Shown piece by piece: positions 26,454 to 34,387 of a DNA stretch of 64,000 bases. The notes under the pieces were generated by a model. It was not told the origin of the DNA and did not search any database. It saw only the letters and a list, made by a program, of their open reading frames with translations. The stretch lies in NCBI RefSeq assembly GCF_041287255.1, contig NZ_JBGGTX010000001.1:372001-436000 (forward strand). The letters run 5' to 3'. The translations under genes and the position numbers were made by a program. This stretch comes from Tamlana flava (GTDB taxonomy: Bacteria > Bacteroidota > Bacteroidia > Flavobacteriales > Flavobacteriaceae). Every line of letters starts with the position of its first letter. The first letter of the stretch is position 1.

Positions 26454-26483
26454 AAACCAGCATTATCGCTGGTTTCTTTTTTA
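26454..26483 (+). terminator. Rho-independent terminator
   Basis: AAACCAGC/GCTGGTTT stem, 6-nt loop, then CTTTTTTAT, about 35 nt after the lipoprotein stop. Confidence 0.85.
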
Positions 26484-26511
26484 TATTTGGTTTTAGCTAA
26501 CGGACTTCATT

Positions 26512-29037
26512 ATGCAAAAAGCCTTAAAACACCTATTGTTATTCGTATTTACTTGTTCTATTTTAAACGCCCAAAAACCTAAAACTCCTTCCTCCTCTGA
26601 AATTTATGAATCCATTCAAAAACTCAACTTTTTGGGTTCGGTTTTATATGTTGCGGCTCATCCAGATGACGAGAACACACGGCTTATTGCATACCTATCA
26701 AATTACGTAAAAGCCAGAACCGCATATCTTTCCATAACACGTGGTGATGGTGGACAAAACCTTATTGGTCCAGAAATTAGAGAATTATTGGGTGTTATAA
26801 GAACCCAAGAGCTCTTGGAAGCAAGACACATTGATGGTGGTGAACAATTTTTTACGCGAGCTAACGATTTTGGCTATTCTAAACACCCCGACGAAACCTT
26901 GTCCATTTGGAACAAAGATGAAGTTTTGAATGATGTTGTATTGGCCATTCGAAAATTTAAACCAGACGTCATCATAAACCGATTTGACCATCGTTCACCC
27001 GGAAGCACACACGGCCATCATACCAGTTCGGCTATGTTAAGTTTTGAGGCTTTCGACATGGCAAACGACAAAACAGCCTTTCCAAATCAACTAAATCAAA
27101 CTAGCCTTTGGCAACCCAAACGCTTGTTTTTCAATACAAGTTGGTGGTTTTATGGAAGCCAAGAAAATTTTGATAAGGCCGATAAAAGCAACATGCTAAC
27201 TTTTGATATTGGCACTTATTACTCATTAAAAGGCCTATCTAACAACGAGGTTGCTTCCTTGGCACGAAGCAAACATTTAAGTCAAGGTTTTGGTTCGCTA
27301 ACACAACGTGGCTCCCAAGAAGAATATATCGAATTTTTAAAAGGTGAACCATTAGTCAATAACGAAAACATCTTTGCAGGTATAGACACCTCATGGAACC
27401 GAGTAAAAGGAGGAAAAGCTATTGGCAATATTTTAACTGAAATCGAAAAAAACTTCAATTTCACCAAACCTTCAGAACATATAACTCAGTTAATTGAAGC
27501 TTACAAATTGCTTCAAAATATCGAAGACGAGTATTGGAAAACGCAAAAAATAAAAGAACTAAAATCTGTTATAGAAATGTGCGCTGGCCTGTATTTGGAA
27601 GCATCGGCAGAAACCCATATGGCGGCACCTTCAGAAACAGTAAATATAAACATTGAAGCAGTTAACCGAAGCGAAACACCTATAACTTTGGTAAGTTTAA
27701 CCAATACCGATGGTTTGAATATTTTAAAAAACATTTCCCTTAACAACAACACCAAATTTAGCTTTAAAGAAGCTATTAAAATTAAAGATGATGCTCAGCC
27801 CACTTCTCCATATTGGTTAAACAGTAAAGGTACTTTGGGTATGTATAAAGTGGAAAACAAAAACCTCATTGGTTCGCCGGAAACACCCAGAATTCTAAAA
27901 TTCGATTTCAATTTGCTCATTGAAAACTACCCTATTACGTTCACAAAAAACATCATTCAACGTTATTCAGAACCGGACAAAGGCGAGCTTTACAGTCCGT
28001 TTGAAATTATTCCCGAGGCATCGGCAAAAATCACTGAAAAAGTCATCATTCTAAATAGTGATAAACAACATGACATAACTGTTTTGGTAAAAGCCGGTCG
28101 CGATAATTTAGAAGGTTCGGTTGAAGTTTGTCACCCAAAAGATTGGAATGTTTACCCAGAAAAGCAAAAAGTGTCCATTGCCCATAAAGGTGAAGAGCAA
28201 ACCTTGGTTTTCACTTTAATTCCACCTAAAAACCAAAATGAAGGTTATATTGGTCCCATAGTCCATATTGGCGATAAAGATTATACCAAAGAGCTTATTG
28301 AAATTGATTATGAACACATACCAAACCAAATTGTTTTACTGCCAAGCGAAAGCAAGGTTGTTCGACTGGATATCGAAAAACAGGGTGAAAATATAGCCTA
28401 TATTCAAGGTGCGGGGGATACAGTTCCTGAGAGTTTGGAACAAATTGGATATCATGTTAGAATTCTAAAACCAGAAGAAATTAATGCAGAAACCCTAAGT
28501 TTATTTGATGCTGTAGTTATTGGCATCAGAGCATATAACACTGTAGATGAATTAAAATACAAACAGCAAATACTTTTTGATTTTGTCACCAATGGCGGAA
28601 ACATGATTGTGCAATACAACACGGGTCGTGGTTTGGTTGCCAACAATCTTGCACCTTACGATTTAAATATTTCGCGAGATAGGGTTACTGATGAAGATGC
28701 TGAAGTGCGTTTTATAAACCCCGAACACCCCGTTTTAAACTACCCAAATAAAATAACTGAAAAGGATTTTGAAGGATGGACGCAAGAACGTGGGCTTTAT
28801 TATCCAAATTCATGGTCCAACGAATTTACGCCAATTCTATCCATGAACGATAAAAATGAAACACCAAAAGATGGTAGCTTATTAGTTGCCAAATATGGAA
28901 AAGGTTACTACATCTATACCGGATTGAGCTTTTTTAGAGAGTTTCCTGCTGGCGTTTCTGGTGCATACCGACTGTTCACAAATATACTTTCTTTGGGCAA
29001 AGACGATTTAAAGGAAGAAGCCAAATTAAACGATTAA
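26512..29037 (+). CDS. Exported PIG-L family deacetylase, large form
   Basis: An 841-residue protein with a signal peptide (LLLFVFTCSILNAQ). The N-terminal PIG-L/LmbE domain has AAHPDDENTRLIAY (His50, Asp52, Asp53) and SPGSTHGHHTSSAM near residue 165, the Zn-binding set. The middle (about 355-600) is beta-rich, and the C-terminal part (from about 620) resembles a class I glutamine-amidotransferase-like or ThuA-like fold (LFDAVVIGIRAYNTVDEL, GGNMIVQYNTGRG). It probably deacetylates an N-acetylated sugar outside the cytoplasm. Downstream come a microprotein, a sodium:solute symporter and a dehydrogenase, suggesting use of the product. Confidence 0.87.
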   Translation: MQKALKHLLLFVFTCSILNAQKPKTPSSSEIYESIQKLNFLGSVLYVAAHPDDENTRLIAYLSNYVKARTAYLSITRGDGGQNLIGPEIRELLGVIRTQELLEARHIDGGEQFFTRANDFGYSKHPDETLSIWNKDEVLNDVVLAIRKFKPDVIINRFDHRSPGSTHGHHTSSAMLSFEAFDMANDKTAFPNQLNQTSLWQPKRLFFNTSWWFYGSQENFDKADKSNMLTFDIGTYYSLKGLSNNEVASLARSKHLSQGFGSLTQRGSQEEYIEFLKGEPLVNNENIFAGIDTSWNRVKGGKAIGNILTEIEKNFNFTKPSEHITQLIEAYKLLQNIEDEYWKTQKIKELKSVIEMCAGLYLEASAETHMAAPSETVNINIEAVNRSETPITLVSLTNTDGLNILKNISLNNNTKFSFKEAIKIKDDAQPTSPYWLNSKGTLGMYKVENKNLIGSPETPRILKFDFNLLIENYPITFTKNIIQRYSEPDKGELYSPFEIIPEASAKITEKVIILNSDKQHDITVLVKAGRDNLEGSVEVCHPKDWNVYPEKQKVSIAHKGEEQTLVFTLIPPKNQNEGYIGPIVHIGDKDYTKELIEIDYEHIPNQIVLLPSESKVVRLDIEKQGENIAYIQGAGDTVPESLEQIGYHVRILKPEEINAETLSLFDAVVIGIRAYNTVDELKYKQQILFDFVTNGGNMIVQYNTGRGLVANNLAPYDLNISRDRVTDEDAEVRFINPEHPVLNYPNKITEKDFEGWTQERGLYYPNSWSNEFTPILSMNDKNETPKDGSLLVAKYGKGYYIYTGLSFFREFPAGVSGAYRLFTNILSLGKDDLKEEAKLND

Positions 29038-29038
29038 A

Positions 29039-29149
29039 ATGACTGAAGACAAATCTCCAAAATCGCGTTGGCTAAAATGGTATTCTATTGTTTTAATAGC
29101 CAATGTCATTTACTTCATTGTCTTTTATATAATCACGAAATCCTTCTAA
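29039..29149 (+). CDS. Small single-helix membrane protein (36 aa)
   Basis: ATG-initiated frame reading MTEDKSPKSRWLKWYSIV followed by a hydrophobic helix (LIANVIYFIVFYIITKSF). It starts 2 nt after the deacetylase stop and ends 3 nt before the symporter start, so it fits the operon exactly. A basic or aromatic patch before a single transmembrane segment suggests an inner-membrane helper subunit of the symporter, by analogy to DUF4212 with ActP. The role is inferred. Confidence 0.6.
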   Translation: MTEDKSPKSRWLKWYSIVLIANVIYFIVFYIITKSF

Positions 29150-29152
29150 AAG

Positions 29153-30847
29153 ATGCAAATTTTAAGCTGGATTGATTGGACAGTTTTATTGGTAACCCTT
29201 TTGGTTATTGTGGCATACGGCACCTGGCAAACCCGTGGTAGTAAAAATGTATCGGACTATTTGCGTGGTGGAAACACCTCTAAATGGTGGACCATAGGTT
29301 TATCGGTGATGGCAACCCAGGCAAGTGCCATTACCTTTTTATCAACGCCCGGGCAAGCATTTCATGACGGCATGGGCTTTGTGCAATTTTATTTTGGATT
29401 GCCCATAGCCATGATTGTGATTTGCATGGTTTTTATTCCATTGTATTACCGCTTAAAAGTTTACACAGCCTATGAATTCCTTGAAAATCGTTTCGATTTA
29501 AAAACAAGAACGCTAGCCGCTATTTTATTTTTAATTCAGCGGGGATTGGCCGCGGGCATTACCATTTTTGCACCAGCCATCATCTTATCGGTAGTTTTGG
29601 GTTGGGATTTATTGACACTCAATATCATTATCGGTTTATTGGTAATCATCTATACCGTTTCAGGGGGAACACGCGCCGTAAACGTTACCCAAAAACATCA
29701 AATGGTGGTTATTTTCATAGGAATGCTAGTCGCCTTTTTTATTATTGTTAATAAACTTCCTCAAGACATCTCCTTCACCAAAGCTTTGGAAATTGCCGGT
29801 GCCAGTGGAAAAATGGAGGTTTTGGACTTTTCGTTTAACCTCAACAACCGATACACGGTATGGAGCGGTATTATTGGTGGCACATTTTTGATGCTTTCAT
29901 ATTTTGGAACCGACCAAAGCCAAGTACAGCGCTATCTTTCAGGAAAATCGGTAAAAGAAATGCAACTGGGCTTAATTTTTAACGGCCTGCTAAAAGTTCC
30001 TATGCAGTTTTTTATTTTGTTGGTTGGGGTTATGGTTTTTGTTTTTTATCAGTTTAATGAGTCTCCCGTTAATTTCAATCCAACCGCTACCCAAATGGTT
30101 TTAAACTCTGAATATGCCGAAGATTTCAAAACGCTTCAAGCCGAACAAGAACAAATCTTTAACGATAAGCAGAAAATAATAGCATCGTTTGTTAATGATG
30201 AAAACCCAAACGCTTCCAACTACATTGCCATGGCCAATGAAGCAAACGAGGAACTGAGAAACGAAGCCATTTTGCTCATTGATAAAGCAGCTGAGCAACA
30301 AGAAATAAAAATAGAAAGCAACGACAAGGATTATGTGTTTATCCATTTCATTTTAAACAATCTTCCTCGTGGATTAATTGGTTTATTACTTGCCGTTATT
30401 TTAAGTGCAGCCATGTCAAGTACAGCTAGCGAACTTAATGCGTTGGGTTCCACTACTGCCATAGATTTGTATAAACGCAACACCAGTGAAAAAACCGAAG
30501 AACACATGGTTACGGCCTCCAAATGGTTTACGTTTGCTTGGGGAATTATGGCTATTGGAGTTGCTTGTGTTGCAGATTTGGCAGAAAATTTAATTCAATT
30601 GGTCAACATAATAGGCTCTATTTTTTACGGCAATGTATTGGGCATATTCCTGTTGGCATTTTTCTTTAAATTTGCAAAAGGACATGCCGTTTTTGTTAGT
30701 GCATTAATTACCCAAGGGATTGTTATTGGTCTTTTTTTCATGAATGAATACGAAGTAATCAATCTGCCTTTTTTATGGCTTAATTTTGTGGGTTGTATCA
30801 TTGTAATCGCTTTGGCTTGCCTGCTTCAAACCTTAGTTAAAAAATGA
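29153..30847 (+). CDS. Sodium:solute symporter (SSS family)
   Basis: A 564-residue inner-membrane transporter with about 13-14 helices. Family signature: GLSVMATQASAITFLSTPGQAF in the first repeat, and YFGTDQSQVQRYLSGKSVKEM near residue 250. A long hydrophilic insert near residues 315-400 breaks the C-terminal half, and the region LLAVILSAAMSSTASELNALGS carries the Na-site Ser/Thr cluster. The flavobacterial group is often annotated as sodium:sugar or N-acetyl-sugar symporters. Substrate is inferred from the neighbouring deacetylase. Its stop overlaps the start of the dehydrogenase by 4 nt. Confidence 0.9.
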   Translation: MQILSWIDWTVLLVTLLVIVAYGTWQTRGSKNVSDYLRGGNTSKWWTIGLSVMATQASAITFLSTPGQAFHDGMGFVQFYFGLPIAMIVICMVFIPLYYRLKVYTAYEFLENRFDLKTRTLAAILFLIQRGLAAGITIFAPAIILSVVLGWDLLTLNIIIGLLVIIYTVSGGTRAVNVTQKHQMVVIFIGMLVAFFIIVNKLPQDISFTKALEIAGASGKMEVLDFSFNLNNRYTVWSGIIGGTFLMLSYFGTDQSQVQRYLSGKSVKEMQLGLIFNGLLKVPMQFFILLVGVMVFVFYQFNESPVNFNPTATQMVLNSEYAEDFKTLQAEQEQIFNDKQKIIASFVNDENPNASNYIAMANEANEELRNEAILLIDKAAEQQEIKIESNDKDYVFIHFILNNLPRGLIGLLLAVILSAAMSSTASELNALGSTTAIDLYKRNTSEKTEEHMVTASKWFTFAWGIMAIGVACVADLAENLIQLVNIIGSIFYGNVLGIFLLAFFFKFAKGHAVFVSALITQGIVIGLFFMNEYEVINLPFLWLNFVGCIIVIALACLLQTLVKK

Positions 30848-31830
30848 CAGAACCATCACAAACTAAAAAAATAAAATGGGGCATTATTGGCCTAGGAAGA
30901 ATTGCCAATAGCTTTGCAAAAGACCTTGCCACAATTCCTGATGCCGAGTTGTATGCCGTGGCATCACGCTCACAAGAAAAAGCTGGTGAATTTGCAAAAA
31001 AACACAACGCCAAAAAGGCTTACGGCAGCTATGAAGCCTTAGCAAATGACAAAAATATTGATGCTGTTTACGTCGCAACGCCGCACGCCATGCATAAAGA
31101 TAATGCCATCATGTGCTTAAAAAACGGCATTGCAGTTTTAGGTGAAAAACCTTTTGCCATGAACGCCAATGAAGTTGATGAAATGATTGCCGTTGCCAAA
31201 GGAAAAAACACCTTATTAATGGAAGCGCTTTGGACGTATTTTTTACCGCATTACCAGTATGTGTTGGAAGCTATTAAAAGCAATACCTTCGGAAAAGTCT
31301 TAAAATTAGAGGCCGATTTTGGTTTTTCACGTTCTTACGACATTAGTACCAGACTTTTCAACAAAGATCTCGGTGGCGGAAGCCTTTTGGACATTGGTAT
31401 TTACCCCATTTTTGTAGCCCTTTCAACTTTAGGCAAGCCAAAAAAAATTGAAGCCAAAGCTACCTTTTTTGAAAATGGTGCCGACTCAACCTGCAACATG
31501 GTTTTTCAGTATGACAATGATGTTGAAGCACATTTAAGAAGTTCGCTAATTGAGGAAACACCAACCCAGGCCATTTTTTATTGTGAAAATGCTACGGTTA
31601 AAATAAACACAAAGTTTCACGAGCCATCAACCGTTTCAATCTTTATAGATGAAAATGAAGACGTCATTGAATTTAGTTACTATACCATTGGCTATAATTT
31701 TGAAACCATTCATTTTAATCAACTTTTAAGGGATGGCAAAACAGAAAGCGACATCATGACCTTTCAGTTCAGCGAACAGTTAATTAAAACTTTGGACGAA
31801 GTAAGAAGCCTGATTAATTTACAGTACTAA
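30844..31830 (+). CDS. Gfo/Idh/MocA-family oxidoreductase
   Basis: A 328-residue NAD(P)-dependent sugar or inositol-type dehydrogenase. The Rossmann motif GIIGLGRIANSFAKDLA is near residue 14, and GEKPFAMNANEVDEMI near 100 carries the conserved Lys of the EKP motif. The C-terminal alpha/beta domain holds the substrate-binding GGGSLLDIGIYPI segment with the expected Asp and Tyr. It overlaps the symporter gene by 4 nt and ends at a palindromic terminator, so it closes the deacetylase-transporter operon. The substrate is likely a sugar taken up by that symporter. Confidence 0.88.
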   Translation: MTEPSQTKKIKWGIIGLGRIANSFAKDLATIPDAELYAVASRSQEKAGEFAKKHNAKKAYGSYEALANDKNIDAVYVATPHAMHKDNAIMCLKNGIAVLGEKPFAMNANEVDEMIAVAKGKNTLLMEALWTYFLPHYQYVLEAIKSNTFGKVLKLEADFGFSRSYDISTRLFNKDLGGGSLLDIGIYPIFVALSTLGKPKKIEAKATFFENGADSTCNMVFQYDNDVEAHLRSSLIEETPTQAIFYCENATVKINTKFHEPSTVSIFIDENEDVIEFSYYTIGYNFETIHFNQLLRDGKTESDIMTFQFSEQLIKTLDEVRSLINLQY

Positions 31831-31836
31831 ACAAAT

Positions 31837-31868
31837 AAAGGGCTCAAGATTTAAATCTTGAGCCCTTT
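31837..31868. terminator. Palindromic bidirectional terminator
   Basis: AAAGGGCTCAAGATTT is followed directly by its reverse complement, giving a 32-bp perfect palindrome with T tails on both sides. It separates the + strand dehydrogenase from the - strand DUF2911 gene and can stop transcription in both directions. Confidence 0.9.
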
Positions 31869-31909
31869 TTTATATCTAAATTTTACAGAAATCCAAGTTT
31901 CTTAAAAGT

Positions 31910-32755
31910 CTACATCGCCCCCCACTCTTTTAAGGAATCTTTGTTCATCTTAACATAATCTGCGTTACCAGCAGCTTCGGCATCCGCCAACGACTTTTTG
32001 GCGGTTGCAATAGCCGACTTTTTATCGCCCAATTTTGCATAAATTAAAGATTGCTGTCTTAGTTGCCAAAAACGAGGTTCTTTAACCATACTCATGGCTT
32101 TTTCCATCCAAGTTTTGGCCTGCTCTAAATTTTTACCTTCTTGTGAATAATAAACGGCAGCGGAGAAATAATCATTTGCAGTAGGTCCGCTTAATGCAGC
32201 ATCAATGGATTTTTGAACCAAATCAGCCGTTGGCAAAGTAAAAGGAACTCCTATATAGGTTTTCTCCCAAATCACTTCTAAAGATGCTCCATTATTGGTA
32301 ATGCTGTTGATATCTAAAGTAAACGTTTCGACATTAAACGGAATAGGTGAAACTTTCGCCGTTGTTTTAGCTGCTACTTTGCTATCATCCCAATTTCCTG
32401 GTGTGCCCCAGTTTTCAGTATCACTATAAAAATAAACCTCCCAAGACTCTTCGCCTGGTTTAGTGAAAAGGGCGTAAGACCCCGCCTTTAGCGTTTGTCC
32501 ATCAACAACAGCATCGGTGCTAAATGTAATTATGGTATTTTTATTGGCCCCTGTGCGCCACATTTTTCCAAAAGGCACTAAATCTCCAAAAACGGTGCGT
32601 CCTTTAACGCTTGGTCTTGAGTATTCCAGAGTTATATCGGTTAGTCCAACTTTCTGCTCCACTTTGGAAAACGGACTTGGCGCAGGCGTATTAACTTGTG
32701 CATTTACTGAATAAACCGTTGTAAAAGTCAATAAAATCAATAGTAATTTTTTCAT
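31910..32755 (-). CDS. DUF2911-domain exported protein with TPR-like C terminus
   Basis: A 281-residue protein with a signal peptide (LLLILLTFTTVYSVNAQ). The DUF2911 domain reads KVGLTDITLEYSRPSVKGRT, FGKMWRTGANKNTIITFSTD and AGSYALFTKPG. The C-terminal 100 residues are helical (YFSAAVYYSQEGKNLEQAKTW, then IYAKLGDKKSAIATAKKSL), like a TPR pair. Function is unknown; the family is widespread in Bacteroidetes and probably periplasmic. It stands alone. Confidence 0.85.
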   Translation of the reverse strand: MKKLLLILLTFTTVYSVNAQVNTPAPSPFSKVEQKVGLTDITLEYSRPSVKGRTVFGDLVPFGKMWRTGANKNTIITFSTDAVVDGQTLKAGSYALFTKPGEESWEVYFYSDTENWGTPGNWDDSKVAAKTTAKVSPIPFNVETFTLDINSITNNGASLEVIWEKTYIGVPFTLPTADLVQKSIDAALSGPTANDYFSAAVYYSQEGKNLEQAKTWMEKAMSMVKEPRFWQLRQQSLIYAKLGDKKSAIATAKKSLADAEAAGNADYVKMNKDSLKEWGAM

Positions 32756-32872
32756 GTGGTATTATATTTAATATTTTAGTTAAACTTTAGTCATAAATTT
32801 ACACATCCAAAATTCGTTTATTGTTAACAAAAGCATAAAATAAGAGATTGTATATTTACCGCGTAATAATTT

Positions 32873-32979
32873 GGGCGTTACCGCAAGGGTCGGGCTTTCA
32901 TTTCTCGCCACCTCCTTTGTCGGCGAGCTCAAACAGTGAGCCCGCGGTGAGCGAAGTCGAACCGTTCAATCCCTAACGC
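32873..32979. repeat. GC-rich intergenic repeat element with inverted ends
   Basis: A 107-bp block, clearly GC-richer than its surroundings, starting GGGCGTTACCGCAAGGGTCG and ending CAATCCCTAACGC, so the ends share GCGTTA in inverted form. It contains an inner hairpin CTCGCC/GGCGAG. From memory, similar GGGCGTTACC...CCCTAACGC blocks are scattered through flavobacterial genomes; this needs a genome search. It sits 15 nt before the MIP channel gene, so it may affect that gene's expression. Confidence 0.6.
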
Positions 32980-32994
32980 AAAAAAAGCATCAGG

Positions 32995-33651
32995 ATGAAA
33001 CAGTACATTTCGGAAACTATAGGAACATTTGCCATGATATTTTGTGGCTGCGGTGCCATGACCATAAACGAAATCACCAACGGTAGCATTTCACACGTTG
33101 GTGTGGCAGCCACATGGGGACTTATTGTAATGGCCATGATATATGCCTTTGGGGAAACTTCTGGTGCACATTTTAATCCTGCGGTAACCATTGGTTTTGC
33201 CTTTGCCAAAAAATTTGCCTGGAACAAAGTGCCAAAATACATTTTGGCCCAAGCCATTGGTGCTATACTTGCAGCCTTTTTACTTCGGTTTTTATTTCCC
33301 GAAAGCCAGTTTTTAGGTGAAACCACTCCAGCTATTGGTTTTCCAACATACAAAGCTGCTATTCTAGAATTTCTACTTACCTTTTTCCTAATGGTCACTA
33401 TTATCAATGTCTCTACAGGAAGCAAAGAAGTCGGAACGATGGCAGCCATAGCTGTAGGTGGTGTAATTTTACTTGAAGCCATGTTTGCCGGACCGATGAC
33501 CAAAGCCTCTATGAACCCGATAAGATCTATTGCTCCTGCTATATTTACAGGGAATTTTGAGCATTTATGGCTCTATATTTTGGCCCCCATACTTGGGGCA
33601 TTGGCAGGAGTTTCTAGTTGTAAATTGGTGAAAGACGACCAGTGTTGCTAA
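32995..33651 (+). CDS. MIP/aquaporin-family channel
   Basis: A 218-residue membrane protein with six helices. The first half-helix motif is SGAHFNPAVTIGFAF near residue 65 (canonical NPA). The second reads MTKASMNPIRSIAPA near residue 172, NPI in place of NPA with the following Arg kept. Such changes are known in some NIP-type and glycerol-facilitator members and may alter selectivity. The substrate (water, glycerol or small neutral solutes) is unknown. It lies immediately downstream of a repeat element and upstream of the light-response cluster, though its own role there is not evident. Confidence 0.87.
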   Translation: MKQYISETIGTFAMIFCGCGAMTINEITNGSISHVGVAATWGLIVMAMIYAFGETSGAHFNPAVTIGFAFAKKFAWNKVPKYILAQAIGAILAAFLLRFLFPESQFLGETTPAIGFPTYKAAILEFLLTFFLMVTIINVSTGSKEVGTMAAIAVGGVILLEAMFAGPMTKASMNPIRSIAPAIFTGNFEHLWLYILAPILGALAGVSSCKLVKDDQCC

Positions 33652-33661
33652 TCTTTTAATA

Positions 33662-33707
33662 TTTTGTTTAATTTATTTTAAAAATAGTTAAACATTTTAT
33701 ATCTTTA
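33662..33707 (+). promoter_or_regulatory. Operator-promoter 1 of the photolyase cluster
   Basis: TGTTTAA (33665-33671), 16 nt, TTAAACA (33688-33694), then TTTTA and a -7 box TATCTTTA starting at 33700, ending 17 nt before the TetR-like gene. The same motif pair, spacing and -7 distance recur at 39462-39507. A dyad overlapping a promoter suggests regulator binding. The strand and start fit the + genes downstream. Confidence 0.65.
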
Positions 33708-33723
33708 CCATAAATCCAAAATT

Positions 33724-34380
33724 ATGGCAAAGAAAAAAGTACCCTTCAAATACGATATCGTATCATCTTTTATGGATTATGTTTTAGAGCATGGCGAAAA
33801 CCCAAAAACAGTGTACGCCTTCGCTAAAGCAAATCAATTTGATGAAGCACAATTTTATGAACACTTCGCATCTTTTGAGGCTATTGAAAAAGGCATATTT
33901 GAGGCATTCTTCACCAATTCCATAGATGCACTAAACAAAAATGAAGATTATCAAATTTTTGACGCAAGAAACAAACTCCTCAGTTTTTACTATACCTTCT
34001 TTGAAAATTTAACAGCCAACAGAAGTTATGTGAAACATGTTCTAGACACGTACAAAAACAACCTAAAGGGACTTAAAATGCTTTCAGGTTTAAAACATCA
34101 CTTTACTAAATATATTGGTGAATTGGGCATACAAATGTTAGATATTAAGCAGGAGCAATTTGAAAAAATTGAACAAAAAGCTTTAAAAGAATCTGCTTGG
34201 CTGCAGTTATTGCTAACCATGACATTCTGGCTTGAAGACACCTCGGCATCATTTGAAAAAACAGATATTTTCATTGAAAAATCAGTCAATACAACCTTTG
34301 ATGTTTTAGACATTGCCCCCATTAAAAGTGTTTTGGACTTAGGGAAATTTTTGTTCAAAGAAAAATTCCAAATGAACTAG
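33724..34380 (+). CDS. TetR-like transcriptional regulator
   Basis: A 218-residue all-helical protein. The N-terminal TetR-type DNA-binding region reads PKTVYAFAKANQFDEAQFYEHF with AIEKGIFEAFF after it, a degenerate but recognisable TetR helix-turn-helix. The C-terminal part is a long ligand or dimer domain (TetR_C-like). It is the first gene after operator 1 and begins the cluster 7 nt upstream of the ABC1 kinase, so it may be autoregulated. That it binds the TGTTTAA dyad is inference. The effector is unknown. Confidence 0.7.
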   Translation: MAKKKVPFKYDIVSSFMDYVLEHGENPKTVYAFAKANQFDEAQFYEHFASFEAIEKGIFEAFFTNSIDALNKNEDYQIFDARNKLLSFYYTFFENLTANRSYVKHVLDTYKNNLKGLKMLSGLKHHFTKYIGELGIQMLDIKQEQFEKIEQKALKESAWLQLLLTMTFWLEDTSASFEKTDIFIEKSVNTTFDVLDIAPIKSVLDLGKFLFKEKFQMN

Positions 34381-34387
34381 CATACAT

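Noticed and set aside
32973..33503. 176-codon open frame on - opposite the aquaporin-family gene
   Set aside because: Mirror of the channel's biased codons; composition and lack of motifs mark it as spurious.
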